This document shows positions 48,045 to 56,635 of a stretch of DNA of 64,000 nucleotides, in pieces. Under the pieces are notes generated by a model. It was given only the letters and a program-made list of their open reading frames with translations. It did no database searches and was not told the DNA's origin. Every line of letters starts with the position of its first letter. The first letter of the stretch is position 1. Source of the DNA: an uncultured Eubacteriales bacterium (lineage in GTDB: Bacteria; Bacillota; Clostridia; Christensenellales; Aristaeellaceae). Made by a program: the position numbers and the translations under genes. The DNA lies in the NCBI GenBank assembly GCA_902781095.1, contig CACZHW010000003.1, positions 95,561 to 159,560 on the forward strand, in the 5' to 3' direction.

Positions 48045-49694
48045 ATGGACAGAGCAAAGAAGAGGATGGACGTATGGATGATGCTCTCCCTGGCCATCCT
48101 GGTCCTGTACGGGCTCTTCCTCATCTATCCGTTGATCCGGCTGCTGATCGAGTCTGTGAGCAAAGACGGCCGCTTTACGGCGGAGTACTTTGTCAAGTTC
48201 TTTTCCAACAGCTATTACGGGGAGACGCTGCTGCATTCCTTCGAGCTTTCCATCGCGGCGACCCTCGTTTCCCTGATCCTGGGCGTCCCGCTCGCGTATT
48301 TTTACAACCTCTATGAGATCAAGGGCAGGAACCTCATCCAGATCATCATCATCCTGTGCTGCATGTCCGCGCCTTTTATCGGCGCGTACGCCTGGGTACA
48401 GCTGCGGGGTAACAACGGCGTCATCACGCGCTTCATCGCGGCGCTCATCGGGCACAAGCCGCCGTCCATCTACGGCTTCCGCGGTATCGTCACGGTGCTC
48501 AGCCTGCAGCTCTATCCGCTGGTGTTCATGCTGGTGTCCGGCGCGCTGAAGAACGTGGACTCCAGCCTGCTGGAGGCGGCGCAGAACATGGGTGTGGGCG
48601 GCGTGCGGAGATTCTTCAAGATGATCATCCCGCTGTGCATGCCGACGATCCTGGCGGCCGCGCTGCTGGTCTTCATGCGCGCCTTCGCGGATTACGGCAC
48701 GCCGCTTTTGATCGGGCGGGGATACCAGACCTTCCCGGTCATCATCTACAACGAGTACTTCGGAGAGACGGGAACGGACCACAACTTCGCCGCGGCGGTG
48801 TCGGTCATCGCGATCCTGATCACGGCCGTCATCTTCCTTGTCCAGAAGTGGGCGAGCAACAAGTTCGAGTTCCACATGAACGCGCTGCATCCCATCGAGC
48901 GGAAAGCGGCCAGGGGCGTCAAGAACATCCTCATCCACGCGTACACCTATATCGTGGTGTTCCTCGCGTTTATGCCGCAGATGTACGTCATGTACTGCTC
49001 CTTCCGGAATACGAGCGGCAAGATCTTTACCAAGGGCTTCGGCCTGGGGAGCTATCAGAAGATCGCCAGGGATCTGTCGCTGGAAATCCGCAACACCTTC
49101 CTGATCGGCCTGCTGGCGCTGGCAGCCGTCATCATCCTGGCGATCCTGATCGCATACCTCGTCGTGCGCAGGCGGTCGGGGCTCAACGACGTGATCGACA
49201 CGGCGTCCATGATCCCGTATATCATCCCGGGCTCGGTCGTCGGCATCGCGCTGGTCGTGGCCTTCAACAAGCAGCCCATGGTGCTGACGGGGACGATGTT
49301 CATCATGATCGTGGCGCTGTGCATCCGGCGTATACCGTACACGATTCGTTCCTCCGTCGCGGTCCTGCAGCAGATCCCCATCACGGTGGAAGAGGCGGCG
49401 ATTTCGCTGGGCTGCTCCAAGCTGGAGGCATTCTTCAAGGCGACGGTGCCCATGATGCGCAACGGCATTCTCTCCGGCGCCATCCTCAGCTGGGTGACGA
49501 TCATCACGGAGCTGTCCACCGGCGTCATCCTGTACAACCGCAAGACGATCACGCTGACGCTGGCCATTTACGCACAGGTCACGCGCGGATCGGACGGCCC
49601 GGCTGCGGCGCTTGCGACCATCCTGAACGTACTGACCATCAGCTCCATGCTGGTTTTCATGAAGGTCTCAAAGAACAAAGACATTACGTTCTGA
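48045..49694 (+). CDS. ABC transporter permease, fused two-domain FbpB type
   Basis: 549 aa, about 12 transmembrane helices formed by two BPD_transp_1 repeats. Both EAA coupling loops are present: 'EAAQNMGVGGVRRFFKMIIP' (about 180-200) and 'EEAAISLGCSKLEAFFKATVP' (near 448-468). The single-chain double permease is the rule for Fe3+ importers of the FbpABC/AfuABC type. Overall operon: binding protein, ATPase, permease. Confidence 0.94.
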   Translation: MDRAKKRMDVWMMLSLAILVLYGLFLIYPLIRLLIESVSKDGRFTAEYFVKFFSNSYYGETLLHSFELSIAATLVSLILGVPLAYFYNLYEIKGRNLIQIIIILCCMSAPFIGAYAWVQLRGNNGVITRFIAALIGHKPPSIYGFRGIVTVLSLQLYPLVFMLVSGALKNVDSSLLEAAQNMGVGGVRRFFKMIIPLCMPTILAAALLVFMRAFADYGTPLLIGRGYQTFPVIIYNEYFGETGTDHNFAAAVSVIAILITAVIFLVQKWASNKFEFHMNALHPIERKAARGVKNILIHAYTYIVVFLAFMPQMYVMYCSFRNTSGKIFTKGFGLGSYQKIARDLSLEIRNTFLIGLLALAAVIILAILIAYLVVRRRSGLNDVIDTASMIPYIIPGSVVGIALVVAFNKQPMVLTGTMFIMIVALCIRRIPYTIRSSVAVLQQIPITVEEAAISLGCSKLEAFFKATVPMMRNGILSGAILSWVTIITELSTGVILYNRKTITLTLAIYAQVTRGSDGPAAALATILNVLTISSMLVFMKVSKNKDITF

Positions 49695-49713
49695 CAGAGC
49701 CAGACAAAGAAAA

Positions 49714-49752
49714 AGCCCCGGCGCCGGTTTTATCCGGCAGCCGGGGCTCTCT
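49714..49752. terminator. bidirectional terminator after ABC operon
   Basis: AGCCCCGGCGCCGG (49714-49727) and CCGGCAGCCGGGGCT (49734-49748), flanked by AAAAA on the left and CTCTTC on the right; shared with the convergent TSCPD gene. Confidence 0.8.
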
Positions 49753-49761
49753 TCATGGAAA

Positions 49762-50007
49762 TCAGTTCTGCGCCTTCCACTGCTCCAGGGCGCGGGCGAG
49801 CTGGTCGGGGCAGGAGGTGCCGCCGCGGCACTGGATGCCCTTCAGCCGGGAGATGGCCTCGTCCACGTCCATGCCGCGGACGAGGGCGGCCACGCCCTGC
49901 GTATTGCCGGCACAGCCGCCGATAAACCGGCAGTCCGTAATCCGGTTCCCGTTGATATCAAACTGGATGGCACTGCTGCAGGTGCCCCGCGTTCTATACG
50001 TGTACAT
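49762..50007 (-). CDS. TSCPD-domain protein (TIGR03905-like)
   Basis: 81 aa small protein. 'MYTYRTRGTCSSAIQFDING' start, 'GGCAGNTQGV' and 'CRGGTSCPDQLARAL' fit the family named for its TSCPD signature, here with four conserved Cys that suggest a metal site. The same module occurs at the C-terminus of some ribonucleotide reductases, but stand-alone copies have no known role. ATG 50007 with GGAGGG upstream; a longer frame upstream lacks similarity and reaches the tRNA. Confidence 0.85.
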   Translation of the reverse strand: MYTYRTRGTCSSAIQFDINGNRITDCRFIGGCAGNTQGVAALVRGMDVDEAISRLKGIQCRGGTSCPDQLARALEQWKAQN

Positions 50008-50103
50008 CGGTTTTCCCTCCGGATGGTTTTTGCACAGTGTATCACATCCCGTCAAGGACGGCAAGCGGGAAAAAGAGCGGGGCGCGGCGTTCAACCCCGG
50101 CGA

Positions 50104-50178
50104 TGGTTGGACACGCCGGAGTCGAACCGGCATCGTCGGCTTATAAGGCCGCTGCTCTTACCGCTGAGCCAGTGTCCA
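50104..50178 (-). tRNA. tRNA-Ile (anticodon UAU)
   Basis: Cloverleaf on the minus strand: acceptor UGGACAC/GUGUCCA, D-stem GCUC/GAGC, anticodon loop CUUAUAA (anticodon UAU, reading AUA), T-arm GCCGG-UUCGACU-CCGGC, discriminator A and an encoded CCA end. Pair 27-43 is a G-A mismatch and position 1 is U, both slightly unusual. Confidence 0.85.
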
Positions 50179-50204
50179 GTGGGAGACGGAAACGGAACAG
50201 CTGC

Positions 50205-50233
50205 ATCATAGCGGGTTAAGCAGGGGCTGTCAA
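50205..50233 (-). promoter_or_regulatory. promoter of tRNA-Ile(UAU)
   Basis: Minus strand TTGACA (50233-50228), 17 bp, TATGAT (50210-50205), about 27 bp before the mature tRNA 5' end. Confidence 0.75.
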
Positions 50234-50299
50234 TGAACGGCTGGTATACCCATAACCGGCAGGGCCCGGCCTGAAAGCATATACCGAAAAGCAGAGTAT

Positions 50300-50342
50300 A
50301 AAAAAAACCCTGTTTTTCCAACGATTGTTAGAAAAACAGGGT
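50300..50342 (-). terminator. terminator of tRNA-Ser
   Basis: ACCCTGTTTTTC (50342-50331 on the minus strand) pairs with GAAAAACAGGGT (50318-50307), followed by a run of T on the minus strand (50306-50300). It begins at the last base of the encoded CCA end. Confidence 0.85.
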
Positions 50343-50432
50343 GGCGCAGAGTCTGGGATTTGAACCCAGGGTGGGGTATCAGCCCACACACGATTTCCAG
50401 TCGTGCGCCTTAGACCACTCAGCCAACTCTGC
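50342..50432 (-). tRNA. tRNA-Ser (anticodon GGA)
   Basis: 91 nt class II tRNA: acceptor GCAGAGU/ACUCUGC, discriminator G, encoded CCA; anticodon loop CUGGAAA (GGA) on stem CACGA/UCGUG; long variable arm GUGGGcugauaCCCAC, as required for Ser. Confidence 0.95.
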
Positions 50433-50460
50433 ATCGGCTGACCATTCGGTCAACAGCGCT

Positions 50461-50489
50461 ATTTTAATCAATATCCTTCCGGCTGTCAA
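50461..50489 (-). promoter_or_regulatory. promoter of tRNA-Ser
   Basis: Minus strand TTGACA (50489-50484), 17 bp, TAAAAT (50466-50461). Confidence 0.75.
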
Positions 50490-50584
50490 GCCCTTATCTT
50501 CAGTTTTTCCGGCAACAGGGAGAAAGAATAGGAAGAAGGGCGGGGGGAGGGGAAAAACTTTACCGGGCCTGAGGGGATTGGGTC

Positions 50585-50612
50585 TTGCACGGAAGTTTTT
50601 TTCATGTATAAT
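50585..50612 (+). promoter_or_regulatory. promoter of the MBOAT operon
   Basis: TTGCAC (50585-50590), 16 bp, TATAAT (50607-50612). The leader holds a small inverted repeat AATAG/CTATT (50615-50629) near the start point and a hairpin GGGACAGAGC/GCTCTGCCC (about 50657-50677) before the SD. Confidence 0.65.
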
Positions 50613-50691
50613 TAAATAGTCTGTCTATTCAGCGAATGTTAACCCTTTCACAAGCCGGGACAGAGCTTGCTCTGCCCAGACAGGAGCGTGT

Positions 50692-52119
50692 ATGCTTTTT
50701 AATTCCTATCAATTCCTGCTGTTCTTTCCCATAGTAACCATCATCTACTTCCTGCTGCCGCGGAAGGTGCGGTGGATGTGGCTGCTGGTGATGAGCTACT
50801 ATTTCTATATGAACTGGCACGCAGAGTACGCGCTTTTGATGGCCAGCAGCACGCTGGTCACCTGGGTCTGCGGCAATTTCGTCTCGCGGGTGCGGGATGA
50901 AGGAAAGCGGAAAGCGGTGCTTACGGTCGGCATCGTCATCAACCTCGGCATGCTCGGCTATTTCAAGTATACCGGATTTTTCCTGGATCTGGTCCAGCGC
51001 GCCTGCAACCTGCTGCACATCGCCTGGACAGCGCCGCGCGTGAGCATCCTGCTGCCGGTCGGCATCAGCTTCTTCGTGTTCCAGGCGCTGGGATACATGA
51101 TCGACGTCTACCGCAGGGACGTGGAACCGGAGCGCAACCTCTTCAAGTATGCGCTGTTCGTTTCCTTCTTCCCGCAGCTGGTGGCGGGCCCCATCGAGCG
51201 ATCCAAAAACCTGCTCCATCAGGTCAGCGAGCCGCACGATTTCGACGAGAAGCGCGTGCGGGAAGGCCTGCTCATCATGATGCTGGGCTTCTTTGAAAAA
51301 GTCGTGATCGCAGACCGGGCCTGCATCTACGTGGACGCGATCTTCGGGAACTGGATTGCGGCGTCCGGCCGGCAGATCGCGCTGTCGACGATCGTCTTCT
51401 CGATCCAGGATCTGGGCGACTTCGGCGGATACAGCCACATCGCGATCGGTGCGGCCCGCGTGCTGGGCATGCACCTGATGACGAACTTCCGTCAGCCGTA
51501 TTTCGCGAATTCCGTGCGCGATTTCTGGTCGCGCTGGCACGTCTCGCTGGGGACGTGGTTCCGCGATTACCTGTATTTCCCGCTCGGCGGCAGCCGGAAG
51601 GGCAAGCGGCGCAAAGAGCTGAACACCATGATCGTCTACACGGTCAGCGGCCTTTGGCACGGCGCGGCGCTCAAGTACGTCGCGTGGGGCATGTTGAACG
51701 GCGCGCTGCAGGTCATCGAAGGCTGGTTCCCCAAGCCGAAGATCAGGCATCCCAGGCTGCACCACATTTGGGACGTAGCCAGGACGGATTTTTTGATCGC
51801 CATCACGATGCTGATTTTCCGCGCGGGCTCCATGTCCGCCGCCGTCGGCATGCTCTGGCGGATCGTGACGGCGTGGAACGCGCCGAATTACGCGACGGGG
51901 TTCTCATACTGGCAGGCCGTCTGCGTCACGATCTGCATCGTCGTGCTGTTTGTCTTTGAGGTACTGCACGAGAAGAAGATCACGATGACACAGCTGACGG
52001 ACAGGCTGCCGTGGGCGGTGCGCGGCGCGCTGTACATCGCGGCGATTCTGGCCATCGTCGTCTTCGGCGTGTGGGGGCCGGGCTACAATGCGCAGGCCTT
52101 CATCTACTTCCAGTTTTAA
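50692..52119 (+). CDS. MBOAT-family O-acyltransferase
   Basis: 475 aa, about 10-11 transmembrane helices. AlgI/DltB-like signatures: 'FNSYQFLLFFPIV', 'YFKYTGFF', 'PVGISFFVFQALGYMIDVYR', 'FFPQLVAGPIER', 'RDFWSRWHVSLGTWFRDYLY' and catalytic His323 in 'GLWHG'. Such proteins pass acyl groups (acetyl or D-Ala) across the membrane to a polysaccharide or teichoic acid with the help of an SGNH partner, encoded next. No dltA/dltC is near, so acetylation of a surface polymer is more likely than D-alanylation. Confidence 0.93.
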   Translation: MLFNSYQFLLFFPIVTIIYFLLPRKVRWMWLLVMSYYFYMNWHAEYALLMASSTLVTWVCGNFVSRVRDEGKRKAVLTVGIVINLGMLGYFKYTGFFLDLVQRACNLLHIAWTAPRVSILLPVGISFFVFQALGYMIDVYRRDVEPERNLFKYALFVSFFPQLVAGPIERSKNLLHQVSEPHDFDEKRVREGLLIMMLGFFEKVVIADRACIYVDAIFGNWIAASGRQIALSTIVFSIQDLGDFGGYSHIAIGAARVLGMHLMTNFRQPYFANSVRDFWSRWHVSLGTWFRDYLYFPLGGSRKGKRRKELNTMIVYTVSGLWHGAALKYVAWGMLNGALQVIEGWFPKPKIRHPRLHHIWDVARTDFLIAITMLIFRAGSMSAAVGMLWRIVTAWNAPNYATGFSYWQAVCVTICIVVLFVFEVLHEKKITMTQLTDRLPWAVRGALYIAAILAIVVFGVWGPGYNAQAFIYFQF

Positions 52120-52134
52120 GAGGAGGGGCACTGA

Positions 52135-53190
52135 ATGAAGAAGAAAGCAGTCATCGGTGTACTCATCTGGTGCGTGGCCCTCGTCTGTTGCCTCTTCGGC
52201 GTCAGCAAGCTGATGGAGAGGCAGGACAGCCATCTCAAGTACGACGGCTTTTTGGCCGAGGACGAGAAGACCCAGCCGTTCGACGTCTTCCTGATGGGGA
52301 CGAGCCACGTCTTCGACGGCGTTTATCCTATGCCGATCTGGAGGGATCACGGTATCGCCTGCTACAACCTGGCCAACTCCTCGGAGTGCCTGGAACTGAC
52401 AGAGTGGACGCTGCGCCTGGCGCTGCAGTTCCATAAGCCGAAGGTCGCCCTGGTCGACGTGTATTACGTGGACAGGAGCCTTAGCGACGTCTGGGCACAT
52501 ACATACCGGCATCTTTTCCTGGACGCGATGCCGCTGAACCGGCTCAAGATCCAGTCAGTCATGGAGACCTTTCCGAAAAACGAATGGGCGGAATTCATCG
52601 TTCCGTTCTCCCTCTACCACGGGCGGTGGGAGGAAATGCTGGCCGGCACGACAAAGCTGACCATGAACGCGGTGCCGTGCATGATGGGTGCGGAGATGCG
52701 CCTGCGGACGATCCCGGCCGGGCCGTGGACGCGCACAACGGAGATGAACCCTGAGAATATGCCGGGAAAGGACGCGCTGCGCAGGATTGCGGCGCTTTGC
52801 CGGCAGGAGGGCATCGAGCTGGTGCTGACGGCGGTCCCCAGCGCGATGACCGAGCAGGAGCAAAAGAACGTGAACAGCGTCGCGCTGATCGCCGAAGAGC
52901 TGGGCGTGCCCTTTATCAACATGCTGGACATGCCGGAGCTCTATGACTTTGAAACCGATCTCTACGACGGTGTGAGCCACATGAATCCGGACGGCGCGCT
53001 GAAGACGACGGCGTACCTGGGCAACTGGCTGGCGGAGCATTTCGACTTTACGGACAAGCGGAGCGATCCGGCCTACGCCGACTGGAACGCGCGGCTTGCC
53101 GAGTACGAGGCGTACTACGCGTCCACCTGGGGCAGCATGACGACGGAGGACAAGCTGAACGCAGCCGGCGACGGCGGCACGGAGCAGTGA
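52135..53190 (+). CDS. SGNH-like membrane-anchored partner of the MBOAT acyltransferase
   Basis: 351 aa. N-terminal signal anchor (about 5-27), then an outside domain. SGNH features: Ser57 in 'FLMGTSHVFDG', and the C-terminal 'YDGVSHMNPDG' with Asp278 and His282. These fit the DltD/AlgX/PatB-type proteins that complete acyl transfer outside the cell. SD GAGGAGGGG 8 nt before ATG; 15 bp after the MBOAT gene. Confidence 0.85.
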   Translation: MKKKAVIGVLIWCVALVCCLFGVSKLMERQDSHLKYDGFLAEDEKTQPFDVFLMGTSHVFDGVYPMPIWRDHGIACYNLANSSECLELTEWTLRLALQFHKPKVALVDVYYVDRSLSDVWAHTYRHLFLDAMPLNRLKIQSVMETFPKNEWAEFIVPFSLYHGRWEEMLAGTTKLTMNAVPCMMGAEMRLRTIPAGPWTRTTEMNPENMPGKDALRRIAALCRQEGIELVLTAVPSAMTEQEQKNVNSVALIAEELGVPFINMLDMPELYDFETDLYDGVSHMNPDGALKTTAYLGNWLAEHFDFTDKRSDPAYADWNARLAEYEAYYASTWGSMTTEDKLNAAGDGGTEQ

Positions 53191-53197
53191 TTTCTCC

Positions 53198-53225
53198 TTG
53201 CTTTTGCGCGATTTCGCGCTATAAT
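53198..53225 (+). promoter_or_regulatory. promoter of the Asp-tRNA synthetase gene, palindromic spacer
   Basis: TTGCTT (53198-53203), 16 bp, TATAAT (53220-53225). The spacer holds the palindrome GCGCGA-TT-TCGCGC (53206-53219), a possible operator. Confidence 0.65.
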
Positions 53226-53264
53226 TGACAGGAAACCGAATGGGTCAGAACGGAGGAAAGTAAA

Positions 53265-54575
53265 ATGGAAAGAACCTATGTGCGCGACGTGCGCGGCGCG
53301 GAGGAGATCTGCGTAAAGGGCTTTGTCGAGAACATCCGCAACAAAAAGACGATGGCGTTCATCGTCCTGCGGGACGTGACCGGCAAGGTGCAGGTTACCG
53401 TTGAGAAGGGCAATGACGAAGCGCTGGACGCGGCCGTAAACGCGCTGACGCTGGACAGCGTCATCACCGTCATCGGCAAGGCCGTTGAAAGCGAATACGT
53501 GAAGCTGGGCGGCGTCGAGATTTATCCGAAGGAAATCCGCATTGAATCGCTGGCGGCTGCGCTCCCGATCGACCGTGAGGAAGGGAAGGGACACGAGCGC
53601 TCTTCGATTGACCAGCGCATCGATTACCGCTGGATTGACCTGCGCACCGACAAGAACCAGCTGCTCTTCAAGGTCCAGTCCACGCTGGTCGGCGCGATGC
53701 GGGAATACCTGCTTGGCAAGCGCTTTACGGAGATCCACACGCCGAAGCTGATCGGCGCGGCCAGCGAGTCCGGCGCGGACGTCTTTGAGGTACAGTATTT
53801 CGACCGTAAGGCGTACCTGGCCCAGAGCCCGCAGTTCTACAAGCAGATGGCCATGGCAGCCGGGATGGAGCGCATCTTTGAGGTCGGCCCCGTCTTCCGC
53901 GCGGAGAAGTCCTTCACCAACAAGCACACCACCGAGTTTACGGGATTCGACCTGGAGTTCAGCTACATCGATTCCTACCGCGATGTGATGAAGCTGGAGG
54001 AAGAGCTGCTCACCTATGCGCTGGGCAAGGTCTCCGAGCAGTACGGCGAAGAGATCGAGCGCGTGTTCGGCCAGAAAGTCGTCGTGCCGACGACGCCCTT
54101 CCCGGTGATCCGGCTTGCGGACCTGTATCAGGAGCTGGAGAAGGAATACGGTTACAAGGTCCCGGACGAGGAGAAGGGCGACCTTACGACGGAGGCGGAG
54201 CACCTCTGTCTGGATTTCGCGCAGAAGAAGTACGGCCACGAATTCCTGTTCGTCACCGACTACAGCGCCGAGAAGCGCGCCTTCTATCATATGCGCGATG
54301 AAAACGGTGTGCCGCAGGGCTACGACCTGATCTGGCGCGGCTGTGAAATCACCACCGGCGCGCAGCGCGAACACCGCTATGACGTGCTGAAGGCGCAGTG
54401 CGACGAGAAGGGCCTGACGGAGGACGTCAAGTTCTATCTGGAGTTCTTCAAGTACGGCTGCCCGCCGCACGGTGGATTCGGCCTTGGCGTGGACCGCCTG
54501 ACCATGCTGCTGCTCGGCCTTACGATCAAGGAAGCGATGTTCATCTTCCGCGGGCCCAACCGGCTGAACCCCTGA
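53265..54575 (+). CDS. aspartate--tRNA ligase, archaeal (non-bacterial) type
   Basis: 436 aa class IIb synthetase. N-terminal OB-fold ('VKGFVENIRNKKTMAFIVL'), motif 1 'FTEIHTPKLIGAASESGA', motif 2 'FRAEKSFTNKHTTEF', motif 3 'GFGLGVDRLTMLLLG' and the ending 'FRGPNRLNP', which matches archaeal/eukaryal AspRS ('PRDPNRL') and lacks the GAD insertion of bacterial AspS. Many such enzymes charge both tRNA-Asp and tRNA-Asn, the latter being corrected by GatCAB. AsnRS would share several motifs, but 'FVLR..TGKVQ' and the tail favour AspRS. Confidence 0.85.
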   Translation: MERTYVRDVRGAEEICVKGFVENIRNKKTMAFIVLRDVTGKVQVTVEKGNDEALDAAVNALTLDSVITVIGKAVESEYVKLGGVEIYPKEIRIESLAAALPIDREEGKGHERSSIDQRIDYRWIDLRTDKNQLLFKVQSTLVGAMREYLLGKRFTEIHTPKLIGAASESGADVFEVQYFDRKAYLAQSPQFYKQMAMAAGMERIFEVGPVFRAEKSFTNKHTTEFTGFDLEFSYIDSYRDVMKLEEELLTYALGKVSEQYGEEIERVFGQKVVVPTTPFPVIRLADLYQELEKEYGYKVPDEEKGDLTTEAEHLCLDFAQKKYGHEFLFVTDYSAEKRAFYHMRDENGVPQGYDLIWRGCEITTGAQREHRYDVLKAQCDEKGLTEDVKFYLEFFKYGCPPHGGFGLGVDRLTMLLLGLTIKEAMFIFRGPNRLNP

Positions 54576-54587
54576 GTTTACCCTGCA

Positions 54588-54620
54588 AAGAGAGCCGCTC
54601 TGCGCGGCTTTCTTTTTTTG
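54588..54620 (+). terminator. terminator after the Asp-tRNA synthetase gene
   Basis: AGCCGC (54594-54599) and GCGGCT (54605-54610), extended by AAAG/CTTT, followed by a seven-T run. Confidence 0.8.
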
Positions 54621-54682
54621 CGCCCAAATATTTCAAAACTGTTAATTCTTGCGGCCAAAGCCGGTGGAAAAGGGTATGCTTC

Positions 54683-54711
54683 TTGTTATATTGTGCTGCG
54701 AATGGTAAAAT
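54683..54711 (+). promoter_or_regulatory. promoter of the surface-protein gene
   Basis: TTGTTA (54683-54688), 17 bp, TAAAAT (54706-54711). The leader then has a hairpin GGAGGATAA (54731-54739) / TTATCCCTCC (54745-54754) just before the true SD AAGGAG (54757-54762). Confidence 0.6.
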
Positions 54712-54772
54712 ACATACTATATATAGCGATGGAGGATAAAAAACTTATCCCTCCGTAAGGAGTTAAGGCCCG

Positions 54773-56635
54773 GTGAAAAAGACAGAAAGGCAGTACAGGC
54801 TTTGGACAGCAGTGTTCTTCATCCTGCTGGCCTTTCTGCCGTTTTGGGCGCGGGCGCAGGGAGGGACGCTGATGTTCTCTCTGCTGACGCCCTACCGGGA
54901 CGACGACAGGGCCTTTGAATTCGAGGTCCGCCTGGACGAGCCCGTCAGCGGGGAATACGGCGATCTGCGCTTTATCGAGGGAAAAGCGGCCTTCACGCTG
55001 TCCCAGGGGGAGAGCGTCCTCTCGCCGGGACTGCCGGCCGGGGCGGCGTACACGCTGAGGTCCTTCCGGCCCGGCGGATACACGGCCCGGTACTGCAGCC
55101 CGGACGGTTACGCTGTGGCGTCGCCGCGCGGACGGATCAGGCAGGATGAGACCACGGGCCTGGTCATCGCGGAGGTTTATACAGGCGCAGCGGAGGCGGC
55201 TGTGCTGAACGTGGATTTGACGGAACTCCTCCCGGATTCCGCAGCTCCCCTGCAAGGGGAGGAAGACTCGGAGGCGGAAGGCAGGGCGCTGCAGCTGAGG
55301 CGCCAGAGGGGCCGGGTGCTGGCCGGCCCGCTGACGGTGGGTGCGTCGGCGTTCTGTGAATACGGCGAGAAAGCCAAGAAGACGTATCGGTTCAGCATGC
55401 CGTCCGCGGAAGGAAAAGAGGAGACGCTGACGGCGGAAGTCTGGATGCTTCCGGGGAGCAGTATGAAGGCGGAGGACGATGTGTTCTGCATGAACGTCTC
55501 CGTGGAAGACGGCGGGGAGGAAGTCGCCTCTGCCAGCGAGCAGGGAAGCGGCAGCTTTCTCGTACGGTTTGCACGGGACGGGGAAGAAATGCGAGCCGCC
55601 GCTTCCAGCGGCGGAACCGAGCTGCGGCTGAACGGCGAGGTGATGCTGACCGGACGGGGGATGAAGGAAGGAGAGTTCGCCTTCACCGTCTGGGACGACG
55701 GCGAAATCGTCGCCAGGGCGGAAAACGCCGGGGACGGCACCCTGCGCTTCTCGCCGATCCTCTTTACGCCGGAGGATGCGGGGGAGCATACGCTCCGGGT
55801 GCGGCAGGAGGAAGGCGAAAACCGGGATGTGACGTACGACGCTTCCGAGATCGAAGCGGAGGTCTTTGTCGGCGACGCGGAGGGACGCGCGGAAGCGCGG
55901 GTCACGGGCCTCTCCAAAGGCGGGGAGGCGATCGGAGCCATCCGCTTTGAAAACCGCTACGCGCTGACGGATTTTAAGGTGTACAACCTGTGGCAGGGCG
56001 GCAACGAAGGACAGATCGAGCTGGTGCTGTACGCAAACGGCGAGCGGCTGAAAAAGCAGCCGGAGTATGCCGTGGACGGAGCGACTTACACGTATTACGA
56101 TCTGCCGGTCTACGACGAAAACGGGAACCGGATCGTCTATTCCGCCCGGGAGCTGTACGTGGACGATTACATGGCCGTATACGTGAATACAGGGGAGTAC
56201 GCCTCGCGTACGCATATGCTCTATAACGGCGGAACCGTCATCAACCGCAAGGTAAAGGACTTCACTTTTTCCGTGCAGATCGGAGGAGGCGGGAAACGGC
56301 CGGATCTGACCTTCACGCTCTACTGCAACGGCAGGCCTTATTATACGGAGACGCAGCCTGAGCGTGACGAGTACGGCCGGTATGTATACAGGCATCTGCC
56401 CGTAAAGGTGAGGGGCGAGCCTGCGGTTTACACGGTCGTCGTCAACGAGATGCCCGGCGTCGCGGTGGTGTACGAAGGCGCAGACCCGGCCGGCGGCGCA
56501 GTGGGGGCGGCGGAAGGCGGCCGCATCCGGGTGTGGTGTGCCCCCGCCACCGGCGACAGGCAAAGCGCGCCGCTGTGGCCGCTGTTCCTTTCCGTAGCAG
56601 GGTTGCTGATCCTGAGGAAGAGGCGGACGGCGTAA
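54773..56635 (+). CDS. cell-surface protein with FctA-like and CnaB-type domains and sortase-like tail
   Basis: 620 aa, GTG start with AAGGAG 10 nt upstream. Signal peptide about 1-28 ('FFILLAFLPFWARAQ'). Residues about 300-375 ('GEFAFTVWDDGE', 'FSPILFTPEDAGEHTLRVRQ') resemble the Spy0128/FctA isopeptide pilin domain; 400-495 ('FKVYNLWQGGNEGQIELVLY', 'YTYYDLPVYDENGN') and 498-580 resemble CnaB repeats, which often hold internal Lys-Asn isopeptide bonds. C-terminus: 'APATGD' (590-595), a hydrophobic helix and 'RKRR', fitting the (S/N/A)PxTG-type sortase signal of clostridia. Probably a wall-anchored adhesin or pilin-like protein. No sortase gene is adjacent. Confidence 0.8.
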   Translation: MKKTERQYRLWTAVFFILLAFLPFWARAQGGTLMFSLLTPYRDDDRAFEFEVRLDEPVSGEYGDLRFIEGKAAFTLSQGESVLSPGLPAGAAYTLRSFRPGGYTARYCSPDGYAVASPRGRIRQDETTGLVIAEVYTGAAEAAVLNVDLTELLPDSAAPLQGEEDSEAEGRALQLRRQRGRVLAGPLTVGASAFCEYGEKAKKTYRFSMPSAEGKEETLTAEVWMLPGSSMKAEDDVFCMNVSVEDGGEEVASASEQGSGSFLVRFARDGEEMRAAASSGGTELRLNGEVMLTGRGMKEGEFAFTVWDDGEIVARAENAGDGTLRFSPILFTPEDAGEHTLRVRQEEGENRDVTYDASEIEAEVFVGDAEGRAEARVTGLSKGGEAIGAIRFENRYALTDFKVYNLWQGGNEGQIELVLYANGERLKKQPEYAVDGATYTYYDLPVYDENGNRIVYSARELYVDDYMAVYVNTGEYASRTHMLYNGGTVINRKVKDFTFSVQIGGGGKRPDLTFTLYCNGRPYYTETQPERDEYGRYVYRHLPVKVRGEPAVYTVVVNEMPGVAVVYEGADPAGGAVGAAEGGRIRVWCAPATGDRQSAPLWPLFLSVAGLLILRKRRTA

